From Chlorophyllum brunneum (lineage: Eukaryota; Basidiomycota; Agaricomycetes; Agaricales; Agaricaceae), in contig OY756139.1 of NCBI GenBank assembly GCA_963576785.1, positions 1,240,001 through 1,304,000 on the forward strand: a DNA stretch of 64,000 nucleotides. Reading direction: 5' to 3'. Positions 23,140-34,690 of the stretch are shown piece by piece. Within the stretch, counting starts at the first letter, position 1; each line of letters opens with the position of its first letter. The translations under genes were made by a program, and so were the position numbers. The notes beneath the pieces were generated by a model. That model ran no database searches and had not been told where the DNA came from. It saw nothing but the letters and a program-made list of their open reading frames with translations.

Positions 23140-26100
23140 ATGATGCTCGTGTCTACGCCTACAAAACACTGTATTCAACCGCGTAGCCCAACCTGTGACT
23201 CTCCAATGTCTCCATACTATCCTCGCTTTGCCTCGGAGCCCAATCCATTTGATTCTCCAGTGCTTACGCCCTCGCCACTCCGACAAAGACCGCTATTTCC
23301 CGCTACTGCCAGTCCCATGCAGGACATCGACGATTTCTTCTCTCAATCGCCGTACAAATCCATTTCCCCAACCCCCCTCGGCCCGAAACCCCAGCCTATT
23401 TCTGCTGATGACGAGGAAGGTTCTATTTTTCTGTCGTCTGGCCCTTTCACTCCCCTGCCATCTACATCACAACCCCTTCTAACCCCGGTCAGGCAAAGCC
23501 TCCGCCCGTTCAGTCGTACTGCGTTGGCCGTAAAACACCTGAACGCGGGTCTTTCGCCATTTCCTTCTCCAAGCTGTGACTCTGGTACGCGAGTCGGAAT
23601 CGGAACCAAGCGTAAATCCACCCCACACACCGCTCACCTGCGTCAACATAATCTCACGCCCCTCAAACTTGCATCGTTTGCCCCGGACGAACGAGACAAG
23701 TCCCCTTTCTCTTTTGATCGGCTGGCGCCCCTTCCGACACCCAAGTCAAACGCACGTACACCGCAAACCAAGGCGGAAACTGAACTCCACCTCAGGCGAC
23801 AAACAGCAACTTTGACACGTCTCCGCATCAGTGACCGTGATGATTCAAGTGACGAGTTCAACGGCAGCGCGAATGACTCCGGATGTGAAGTGGACGACGA
23901 CGAAGCCAACACTCTTTTCCTCAGTAACGCAAGGATGAAGAACAAAGTACCGAGTTTTGGTAAATCCGCTGGTCGGACGTTTGCTAGCAAGGGAAAGTTG
24001 AAGGAGGAGGTTGTAGAGGCTATCTCTCCTGGGGGCCATGTCACCAAACGACGAGCCCGTTCAAGACCGGTGTCCGCTGAACTCAAGCAGTCGGTTCGAT
24101 CTCCAAAGTCTCCTGGCCGAGTAAGTTCAAATAGTACCCCTCTGGATGTCGTACATACTCATAGACGTGTCCAGGTCTTAACTTCTAGTACCAATGCCAC
24201 ACGTTCGAAGGCCCGAAGCACAGTCACGTTTCCTTCATCCCATTCTCATTCATCCTCAAGCTCATCCACTTCTGATGTTGGTTCTCCGGTGCGACGTCGC
24301 AGAATCAGCGCAGTTGCCACCCGCATGCCGCCACCTTCCAAGCTGCCTGAACCCCCACTTCCACCTAGGCCACCACTCAGTCGCCTCGAAAGTGTAAGCT
24401 CAGCTACGCTCTTCTTCGGCCCTCCTATTCCTCAGAGTTCTGCCGGAACTACAATTCGGCCACGCACAAATACCTTAGTATCGCTGGCATCACCAGTTAC
24501 AGCCTCACGCGCGTCAATGAAACGTAAAGCCAATCGCCACAGTTATGCTGGTCCAGATGATCTTCGAGTATGGAACACCATCCAAGCACGACTGCCATCC
24601 CCAGCTTCTTCTCCGGACAACACCGGCGGTTTCGGTGGGACTGGTATTGATGATGACATGGATTTTGAAGATGGCCCTCCGAATTCCTCTTTTGTCTTGA
24701 ACATAACTGCCGACACACCCTCTCCCCCATCCAAAATGGTCCTACAGACCAAGTACAAGCCCCGTGGCATCGGAGCTGTCAGTGATGATAGCAGAAGCAA
24801 CACCAAGTTGCTGGAGAGAGATGACACCCTCCTCCCTGTCGCGCGCTCTTCTACTAGTGTTGGCTCTGTCTTCTCGGACAACGATGACGGTCTCATGACT
24901 CCTGGGGTCGCCCCCGACTATGGTTGGCCAAATGCAAGCGTATTCATTAGGGGAACAGACGATAACGGCCGAACCGTTCATGGAAGTCTGGAAGGTGGAG
25001 TGGACGTTGATGCATTCATAATGAATACCCTAGCATCTGCGGCGACTGGCTCGCACGAAGTCACGAAGAAGGTCCCAGGCACGCCTGTCAAGAAGGTTCG
25101 CACAACATATCTAGCCGGGGATAGACCATGGCAAAGTGCTGTCGCGGCCAAGGTTGGTCCACGCCTGGACTTTGACAAGAAAGCGCCACGGAAGAGTCTA
25201 CCTGCTGTCCTTTCTGCGCTTCCTCGGCGAGATGATAAGTCAGTTGATAGTTCGGATTCGGAAGGTGAACAAGACAGTCCAAGCAGTAGGAAGGACCCTA
25301 GATACGGTAGTTTGGGATTGGGTCGACCATCCGTAGCAGACGTGCCGTTTGCACTCACTCGGACACGATGGCTAATGAGGCGCAGTAGCAGCGGTGCGTT
25401 CTCGAGTAGCGGCGAGTCAGCTTCCATCTCGACCACACCTACGCGCAACAAAGCAACAGGTATGCCGTCCTCAGTCAGGTTAATCAAGGAATTGGCTCAC
25501 TGACGTTCGACTGGTTGATATGATAGATTGGCAACTACCGAAACCCCGAATACCCGCGATATTCCCACAAAACCCAGAATTGTCGTTGGGAGGCCTGGCC
25601 TCCGCCCGGTCTGCATCTGGTTCGTCAAACGGCTCTTCAGTCACGGTCAGTCCCACGGACAGATCACGATTTCTATCTATTTCTGCTTCGCGGCGTACGG
25701 TGCCGAGAGCCCATTCAACGACCAGGCGCTCCTCTGATTTTACGGCAGAAGAGCAGTGTGGGCGATTTGAACGGGAGTTTGTAGAGCTAGCTGAAGTTGG
25801 ATGTGGCGAGTTTGGGAAAGTGATCAAGGTTCGGCGCAAGACCGGGGATGATGGGGAGACTTTTGCGATCAAGAAGTCTAAACGCATTGAAGGAACGAAG
25901 CATAGGTCAGCCTTTTTTTCTTTCTTTTTCTGGTTTTCATTGTCACAGTGAATCTTGACGTTAATTACTGATCATGTTCATTCTGCTATCTACCTTGACA
26001 GGCTTCGGTTGCATGAGGAAGTCGATATTCTCAAGCATCTTTCACAGGCTGCATTCGGCCGTGGTCTCAACAGTCGTCATCCCAATGTCTTGGCATATAT

Positions 26101-27111
26101 TGATAGCTGGGAGGAAGGTGAAGTTTTGTTCATCCAGACAGAACTGTGTGAATCCGGTAACCTTGCACGCTTCCTGTGGGAGTACGGTCGAGTTTTTCCA
26201 CGATTGGATGAAGCGCGAGTGTGGAAAATAATAGCCGACCTGAGTAACGTAAGTCTATGCAATTAATCAAAAGTGAGAAGCTGAGCAACCGTATGGATTC
26301 GTATAGGGCTTGCGATTCATCCATGACGCAGGTGTAATTCACTTGGACTTGAAGCCCTCAAACGTGTTCTTAACGAAGGGCGGCCGATTCAAGATTGGAG
26401 ATTTTGGCATGGCGTCGGTGTGGCCACGACCACGCACCACGGACAGCTCGAGTCTGGTTGTGGGTACTGACGAGCGCGGAGCATTCGAGCGGGAGGGCGA
26501 TAAGCTTTACTTGGCACCCGAGGTGTTGCAAGGACGGTATGGCAGAGAAGCCGATGTGTTCAGGTGAGTGGCAGTGATTGGAGTAATGTGAGGGTTGTTT
26601 TTCTCATGCCAACCCTGTATAGCCTCGGGATGACGATCTTGGAAACGGCGGCGAATATTGTAGTTCCTGATCAGTAAGTGTTTATTTGTTGAACGAGTCA
26701 GTCCGAAAGGGGATGAACCTGCGGACAATGATACCATACCGTCCCTTGCGACCGGATTTGCTGATAGTGTTTGTCGGTTCTAGGGGCGAAGCCTGGCATC
26801 GGTTAAGGAGAGAAGACTTTTCGCAAGTTGATCTTGAGGAGGAGAGTGAGGAGCTAATTTGGTTGATCAAACGGATGATGAAGACAGATCCCACATCACG
26901 CATCACTGCCCGGGGAATCTATGAGCATCCAGCGGTTGCACGAGCGCGGGCAGCAATGGAGAGAATGATGGATGATGCCCGACGAGACGGCAAGTCGGAG
27001 TTTGCTGGATCGCCACTAGCCAGTGTCCCTAAGGGATTCCTCGAAGAAGTTCTTGGATGTCCATGGACAGGGACAGGAGAGGGAGGGTGGGAAATGGACA
27101 TGAGTGTGTGA
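23140..27111 (+). CDS. Wee1-family protein kinase
   Basis: Six exons: 23140-25459, 25527-25905, 26002-26248, 26307-26563, 26623-26673, 26784-27111, giving 1193 residues. Wee1 kinases phosphorylate the inhibitory Tyr of Cdc2/Cdk1 and delay mitosis. The kinase domain fills the C-terminal third: P-loop GCGEFGKV, AIKK lysine, Glu in LHEEVDIL, catalytic loop HLDLKPSN, DFG, and GDKLYLAPEVL, the last being the Wee1-type activation segment. The N-terminal 800 residues are disordered and dense in SP/TP sites, as expected for a target of Cdk feedback. An Asp-rich patch and basic RRRR-type clusters suggest nuclear entry. The start is the first of two adjacent ATGs (23140, 23143). Confidence 0.95.
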
Positions 27112-27482
27112 GGGCGGGGTTGGCGGGGGTGGTGATGAGCGGCGGCGGAATAGCCTCTGGATCGGGTCTGCTAACTCTATTTAACTTGGGACGCTGTACT
27201 TGTGAGTGTATGGATAGGTGTTTCTTGAGCTGGTTCGTGGATGATCTTTTTATAACTGGAGGCCTATGTCGCATTTTGTGTTGAGGGTTGTTGATGGCAA
27301 CGATCTGATAGATAGGTGTAGGGAGTGGATATTGGCTAGGCAGCGTATATACTAGGCATTATGTTAGGGTGTGACAGGTGCGGGAAATCCGGAGCGGTGG
27401 CTCGATTTGCGTTGGCCTGGATTTCCGACCCAGCCGTCCACATACTTAATCCCGTCTCCCCCCCCTCTCCCACATCCCTCCC
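27112..27482. other. 371-bp promoter of the homeodomain gene
   Basis: Between the Wee1 stop and the homeodomain start, both on the plus strand. The last 50 bp are strongly pyrimidine-rich (runs of C and T), common just upstream of basidiomycete start codons. Nothing else is recognised. Confidence 0.5.
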
Positions 27483-29974
27483 ATGAGCTATGATCCCCGC
27501 CCCCACTATCCTCTCCACCACCACCTCCCCACCCACGACCCCGCCGCCGTGGACTTCAGGGCCTTCTATCCCTACACCCCCAACGAGGTTAAGCATCGTC
27601 GGCGCACCACCTCGGCCCAGCTCAAGATCCTCGAGGCCGTCTTCCGCGTAGACACAAAGCCAAACGCGACCCTGCGCAATGACCTCGCCGCCCAGCTAGG
27701 CATGACCGCACGCGGCGTCCAGGTAAGCTCTGCCCGCACGCCGTTCGTTTCCTCTCCTCACCCGCGCGTTGCCAGGTCTGGTTCCAGAATCGGTAATCCT
27801 TCTTCCGCCCCATGCAGCCATGCATACTCACCCCCTACCACACAGCCGAGCGAAAGAGAAGAACAGGGCGAATAAAAAGTCCCATACGGCTTCATCCACT
27901 AACGCCCCAAGCTCAGCGACCGGCTCGAGTGCAGACTCAACAACACCCAACCCCGACTGTAGTCCAAACGACGAGGACGATGCAGACCCTGTCTCTCCCC
28001 CTGCCACGCCTGGAGAAGAGCTTCTGGAAGAACTTCTCAAGTCGGACTCACCACCCCCTACCCAACATCCTGAACCCCAACTAGACCCGCCCTCGCCCGC
28101 GGTTGCCTCGCCTCCGAAACTCCATGTTGTGACAGACCCTGCACTCAGACCTGCTTCCGCTACTTTGTGGAAACCAACCCCACCTGTAGAGACGCCCCCA
28201 GACAGCGCTGGGTTTCCTTCGCGACCCTCCCTTGACGTGCTCCAGCGACGGGGCTCTCTCCCTGCCAATGTCTTCATCCATCCTTACTCGACGACATCCA
28301 CTCAGGCTCCATATTCCATCGATGATTGGAATTTCCAGGACCGCAGACGTTCAGTGGACATTGGCCTTCAGCGTCTGCTTTCGAATCCCTACGCTGATCT
28401 TGCACGTGCGCGGAACGTGGCTCTTCTCCCGCAACCACACTCTAGCCGTCAACATTCAATACCGCGCAAGAAATCTTCACTACTACGGAGACCATTTTTG
28501 CCCCACCAGCCCCCCTCGAGAGCGTACCTCGACATGCGTCGTGCTTCTATGGACCCACGCTCTCTTATGTCGGGCCGGGCAGATGGTTTTTCACCGTCCC
28601 CCTCACCCCTCCCCCTCTATCCTGTCCGTGCATCATTACCCGATACGTCGTTGTATGCTACCTCACGGAGATACACCCGCGAGATACCTGCATATGGCCC
28701 CCTTCCCGCCCCTGGTTTCACCTTTGGCGCTGCCTCTGCGAGCTCTCCCACGGACGATGATCCACCTTCTCCCGACCTGAGTTCGTACTCGTTCCCACCC
28801 AAGGATGATGCAGCAGAGGACGATGATGTCACCTCGTCTTTCTCTTTTGGAAACTTGTCAAGATTTGGGTCTGCTGTCTCGATTGCTACCAGTGAATCTA
28901 GCGTATTCAGCAACCCCGGTTTCTACGATATTGGAGACCTCGCTCCAGATCAGGAAAGGAGAGGTTCTTGGTATGTCGAACGTCCACTCTTCTAGCTTGG
29001 CACTTTGTGCTTAACTAACATTTATTCTTCCCCATGACAGCGAGTCGACGCACCATGCCCAACTGCCCAGGGTGGCGCCAGGGCTGGACCTAGCTGTCCC
29101 GACCCTACAAAGCCCTACCCCTGTCACAGCTGACGGTTACTTTGATGAAAACTCGACGTGCAGGGTTTTAGCTCCCGGCATCAATCTCGGCCCTCAAACT
29201 CAACCAGATGATGTGTCCCCCGCCTCATCGTTCTCTTCTCCAGCATCCACTGCATCACCAGATACAACACCAACCACTCAACCCTCTACATCACCCGTGA
29301 ACATCTCGGTTTCCAACACGACTAGGCCAATCTCGGGATTAAGCACCATATCAAGAAAGCTTGGACTTTCAAGTTGTGCTCCATTACCTCTAGATACTCT
29401 GACACCCTCAGAACAGCAAGAACAGCAACTTTCTGGGCGGATATCGAAAACACAGATGCGGCCGCCCAGCCAACAGCAAATGGCTTACGGGCATCAGACG
29501 CGGGGTGTCAAAAATGACCCGTCATTCATTTTTGACGACGGTCCCGAATCTCGGATCGACATGACCACTACGGCCATTAAAAGTAATCAACCAATCGTCC
29601 CCACTTTACTCTCGTGTCAAAGCTCCGTCGGAGCACAGCCAATGAACGAGCAACAGAAAGTCGTTACCTTTAGTGATGGGCAGTCTCTTACCACGACAAG
29701 AGACCAGGCAAACGGCCAAGGAGACTATACCACCCAATACCTTGACCTAATGGATGGCTTCGGTTTCGGCACTGTGATGCTTGATGACGAGTCGACAACA
29801 TCTATGACTGGGCAGGGTGGATGTGGATCAAATGACACTCTCGCGCGACTTGGACTCGATATAAGCGTAGGGGATTTTATCACCAACGGTGCCGTTCCAT
29901 CTTTCAGTCCCGGTCCCGTTACTTCGGGAATTACGACAAACCAGCCAACGTTTGATGTTGCCTTCGGGTCGTGA
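27483..29974 (+). CDS. homeodomain transcription factor
   Basis: Four exons: 27483-27722, 27776-27792, 27846-28970, 29041-29974, giving 771 residues. The homeodomain lies at residues about 37-97: an N-terminal basic arm KHRRRTT, helix 1 around LKILEAVF, and helix 3 with VWFQNRRAKEKNR. The 17-nt second exon codes just VWFQN plus the first two bases of the next Arg, the core of the recognition helix. The rest is a long Ser/Pro-rich region with acidic patches, probably activating or regulatory. The homeodomain has the typical 60-residue spacing, not the TALE type, and there is no partner homeodomain gene nearby, so it does not look like a mating-type HD locus. It may belong with the developmental regulators known as Hom proteins in mushrooms, but I cannot assign it. 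Confidence 0.9.
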
Positions 29975-32900
29975 AGTGTTCTTTCTCTATCGCCGCCGAA
30001 ATACATCTTCCCCGGGTGCCAGTTTTGTGCTGCGTGTCTTTTTCTTTGTTTTGCCAGTTGCGTGCGGACTCGGCACTCATTTACGTTTCCTCTGCTCTGC
30101 CCACACGTTCCTTCTGACTTCGGTTCTTCCCGCCAATGACTTTTGTATAATAGCTACCAGCAATGCTCGATCCGGGCTAGTTTTGTGTGTGTTATATGTC
30201 ACCTATATCTTGCGGATATGTTCTACCTTCATTACCGGAGACTTTCTCTAGCTCCTCTTACACCTCCAGGCACGCGCCCAAAAACTTCACTTCCCGTCGT
30301 CGGTCCCAGTCACGGGTCATCTTACATTGGCCTCTCTCCGGCCTTTGAATCAACACATCCCCCTCTTTTTCCTTCCGGAATCGACACATTCGCTCGTTGT
30401 TTCCTACATCCACATCCAACCCATCAGACTCCTTCCTCCAATCACAGTTTGTCTTGTCATTGCCTTCGTTTCTGGATGTGTCTTACCATACTAGCATTTT
30501 TATTATAATCCCCTTCCATAACCCCCCATCTCCATCTGTTTTCCCTTCGTTTTCGAATTACTTGATATCTTACGGTGGTCTCATTTGGAACGGTTATATC
30601 ATCCTTCCGCGTTTGATATATAAACATTCTGGGATACTTGTTAATCGGCCCCCCTGTTGTCCATTAAAAATATGCTTTATAGCTTAGCCTCTGTATATAG
30701 CTTATTCTTCATATCTACTACGCAACCCCTCACGCTCTTGCCTTCCATCTCTGTCAGTAATACCTGGTTCACCCACAGAATTACCACCATCAGGATAGCT
30801 TTTTCATGGTCAATGCACAGCCCATCATGCTGCGGTGTGGGCTGGATCAGTCTGGGTGGGTCTGGATGTTCCGACAAGCGAGTAGTGCCAACGAACCCGG
30901 TTTTGCTAGATCGTTTGACCGACAGTATTTCTATCGGAATTTACGTCACCTTCTCTACATGTGAGATGACCGGCCCTATAATGCCAGCTCTCGGGACATA
31001 GCGCTCCGACACTTCTTCTTGACTTTGGGGTTCCGGTCCTCAATGTGATCAATTGTAATGTATCTCGCTTAATTATTGAAGCCTGACGTTCAGGCACAGG
31101 CGGAAGAGAAGACATTGACTTCGAAAATAGATTTGTCGAATTAGGGCAAAGTGGGTAGGGGAAGCCCAGACCGCGACGAGGAATCTCCATACGCGAACGC
31201 GGGGGCGGCTCTCTGAATGGCCAACTGTAGATATATTCAACGACAAGTCCAACCAGTTGAACGAGTGTCCCATATGCACCTTATTCAATTAACTGGCAGT
31301 AGTGGATACGTATGAATCTGTCAAGCTTTCCACCACATTAGACTTGACCTAAACGTCCTCCCCCCCAAATAGATCGGGCCAAGCATGGTTTGCAGGCCCT
31401 TGCATCACACCGATAGGCTTTTAACTACTTCTTTCCATTCCAATCGCTTCGGAAAGGTCATACCACGGTTGAATGGATGTGCCATTTGGGTAGGGGCCTC
31501 CAGATGGATACCGTCTGACTCCGAGTCTCCGACGACAACTGGGTATTGGGACCCAGTTTCTGAATATTGGCTTTCCCTATTGTCACGCATCTTGTCGTTA
31601 GTCTATATTGACCTGATTAGGCGGAGTAGTGCTGGTTCTGTTCCGGCGGCTGCTGCCGAAGGCAGGCGCCCGAGGACATTGTTTGCCTCAGCTCAGGAAA
31701 ATCTGAACTATTCAGGTTCATTAGCAGTGTGAGAGAAGAAAGTTCAAGGAAAATCGAGATTTCAAGAAAGCAACAAGATATTATTCGGCGTTCCTAATAC
31801 TTGAGGTTTTGTTGTCAGCCGTGGAGCCACGCTGATATCGCTATGTGATTATAGCTGCGTCTACTGCGGAGAAGTTTTGAACCTCGATCATGGTGGTGAT
31901 GCCCAAGTTACCTCGAGGGTTAACTACAGGTGTTTATTTTCCTCCGAGTCCACATAGGCTTTTGGAGTTCTCTATGCTGGTGTGGTACAACCACAGTGAA
32001 AACCATCGGTTGATTACCATAAACCATGTTTAGTCTGGGCAATCCGGAGGGATATCAGTTGAGGATCGTGCCCACGCCACAGCGCCTGGGAACAGGTATA
32101 ACCCGACCGAAAATCTCATTTGGCGGAGAGATTTAGTTACGTAGGAAGAGTTACAAGGCCCCAGGACTTCGATCATAAGTCATATCTGCCGAGTGGACGA
32201 CGGGGTCAAACCGTGCCATGGTGGCGTCCCTGTTTGAGTTATTCGTGAGTTTGAGCTAATAGGAGGAGTTGGACAGGGTTTGGGAAGCCCCACGTATCGT
32301 TGGTTCACTCGATATGAGAGCGTTATTCTGGTCCACTGATGTGGGAGGGGTCGATATTGCTACCTTTGCGAAGGTGTGGGTGACAGTATGAAAGCCTGGC
32401 AGCTTCGCGAAAAAAAAAGCTTCCATTTGTATACTCTGTATAGGAGTGGGGTCATGTAGGCGGTCTGCAATCGAATCGTACCGGACTTGACCCTAAGCTC
32501 CGTAGTGCGCAGATAATAAAGATCTCGACGGAGGATGACGCCGGGGGGGTAGGTGGGTTGGAGGTTATTGTTAGCTTTGCTTCAGGATCTCGCTCGGCAA
32601 TGTTCATAGTGGCGCAAACGTGGTGTCGGATGGTCGTAGTGGCTCCTGGATTCTTATTCCGGGATCGCTTGTGACGGGGCTGACGCGATAGCAGATCGGG
32701 TTAATGAACCTGATGATCGACATACCCTGTCGGACCTCAGTGAGTACGGGTGTCTACGACAATGCAGTCTGCGTTTTGTAGAGGGCAGTTGGAAAGTGGT
32801 GATACTCTGATCAACCCGAGGTGTGTCCGTCGAGGAGCGAGGTCATCGTCCACCTGGTGTTTCCAGGCTTTTAACAGCTCACGGGGCCAGTAGGTCCGCC

Positions 32901-33227
32901 GGTATCCATCTGGACATTTTCTCCTTATAATCGCCGACTTCATTGAGTGAAAGGTCGAAAATGGTGTATATTGTGCGAGTCAGGTAGTACGATCATCATC
33001 CTAGCTGCTCGGAGTGGAGTTACCCTAGGATTATCCCACTCGTAACTCAAAGTGAGGACGGAGATTGCATATCCAACCCCGCAAGGCATTGCCATTGGCT
33101 CGTTCGACGACGGCGTCGCTTTTACCAAGAGTCTGGTTGATGGGAGTGATGAAGTTTGCTCGGGGCAAGGGGTCAAACGCTTGACGGTGATGTGAGACCG
33201 GGCGCTGGAGAAAACTGGGCTCGGTCT
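29975..33227. other. 3.25 kb region without a supported gene
   Basis: Lies between the homeodomain gene (plus) and NSE4 (minus, ending at 33228), so it is a convergent interval. The first few hundred bases are T-rich and likely 3'-UTR. Open frames are short, have no recognisable domain, and splice signals do not join them. An A-run is seen near 32411. I see no terminal repeats or transposase fragments. Confidence 0.5.
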
Positions 33228-34554
33228 TCAGCCATACCACTTCTTGCTGCCTTGTGGCACTGATTCTTTTGGTCTTTGAGGAATGGCGGAAGTCGTGATA
33301 CTGAACACTTCAATGGCTTCCTGTGAAGAGAAGCATGCAGATCAGATATACGAAGGTACTATATCGAAAATGAGTGGAGCGTACACGCCATATTTCCTCA
33401 TCGAACTCGATAACCAATTGCTGTTTTCTCAAACCTTTCGAATAATCGTCGTCGTTGGGGGGATCACAAGAGACTGGTAATCGAGTCTTTTCGAATCAAA
33501 CCACCGGAGGAGGAGGATAACTCACATATGATTGGTTCAGAGTCTTGGAATTCCCAGGCGACCTGGCCGTCTCGAATGAGAAAGGAGAGATGGAATATAT
33601 TCTCCACGGACTGCGCGAAGTCGTTGGGATTGATAACAAAGCGGAACAGATTGACCGGGCTCAGGTGGTCGAGAAGTGTCCTCAACTGATTTATGGGGTG
33701 AATAGGCGCAGTCACGAGAAGGTCAAAGATTGTCATACCACAGAGACGTTTTTAGTAGTTTCGTTGGTCGACTCCTCTAGGTCTGTTTGCTTGACTTCGT
33801 CTGGTCTGGCTGCAGGGCCATTTTCCTTTTCCTGCCTTGCGCGCTTTGCAAAATTTCGAACTTTCTGCTCAGTTGAAAGGGGCCCAAGCCTAAAATACGG
33901 GTCTGTCATGAATCCGGATGCACTGAAGTGTCTGAAACTGACATGAATGTTAGCGCAGGCGCACGTCTGCTTTTCGCTAGTGCAAGTCTCCCTATTCGGT
34001 CCCAATCCAACTTGGAGATCTCTGCGTTGTATTCTGAACCATTATCGTCGTCTTCTGCAGCAATATTCTCCGGCTTAAGCCCTCCACTCATGAAGTTTCG
34101 GAGCTTTGTGATGAACTCGTCTACATCAAATGACCCTGTTCCTGACTTCATCGCTCGAGCTTTCTGTGCTCCCATGTTTGAAGCTATGAGCAGGAAGTGC
34201 GAGTCCAGAGTGGCTTCGGACGGTCCCTTTACTAGAAACACGTCCAGTGATGCAAAACGCAACCGGCGAAACCACTCACCTTTCTGGAACAACTCATCAG
34301 CTCTTTCCAATTGTTCATGGAGTTCCACCACGCCTAAGCTGGTAGGGTTTCCTTGATATTCTAGAACCCTCTTAATGCCTAAGTCTCAGATGTGTGTTAT
34401 ATTGCCGAATACCTTCTATCTTGCTAGCGAGCTTCCGATAGTCCTGACGGAGCGAGCGCTTCTGCTCCAGATCTTGGTCGGGATCAAAAGCGAGACCTAT
34501 CATACGTTAAAGCGCTATTTTCTACACTCGGCGAGTGCACAACGTACTGTCCAT
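33228..34554 (-). CDS. NSE4: SMC5/6 complex kleisin subunit Nse4
   Basis: Seven exons: 34554-34548, 34496-34413, 34378-33943, 33889-33739, 33685-33526, 33473-33385, 33320-33228, giving 339 residues. Nse4 bridges the Smc5 and Smc6 heads and, with Nse1/Nse3, supports repair of stalled forks. Family marks are the N-terminal RQDYRKLASKIEG, the central FMLGPLSTEQK, ETTKNV, and the C-terminal winged-helix region NLFRFVINPNDFAQSVEN with FLIRDG, followed by IEFDEEIW and AIPQRP. The first coding exon is 7 nt. The intron at 34412-34379 is 34 nt, and both sides match the family (KIEG/IKRVL). The gene is head to head with the SNF2 translocase. Confidence 0.95.
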
Positions 34555-34690
34555 TTCTATGCCAGGTATGGGTGGTGAGGGGCGATGACTGAATGGATGC
34601 CGGGACACGACGCGTTGTGTTTGTTTGTTGTCGCGTTTTTGGTAAACTCGTTTAGGTATTCTCTTATTTACGTTCAGTGCCACTGTCAAA
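34555..34690. promoter_or_regulatory. 136-bp bidirectional promoter with MCB boxes
   Basis: Only 136 bp separate the start codons of NSE4 (minus) and the SNF2/RING translocase (plus). The segment contains a perfect ACGCGT (MluI cell-cycle box) at 34610-34615, inside a 16-bp near-palindrome ACACGACGCGTTGTGT (34605-34620, one mismatch), and a further TCGCGT at 34631-34636. In fungi ACGCGT is bound by MBF to drive G1/S transcription of replication and repair genes. The sites are read directly; the regulation is inferred. Confidence 0.7.

Noticed and set aside
27483..29974. Homeodomain gene as part of a mating-type A locus
   Set aside because: It has a typical 60-residue homeodomain, no HD1/HD2 divergent partner, and no mitochondrial intermediate peptidase or beta-flanking gene nearby.
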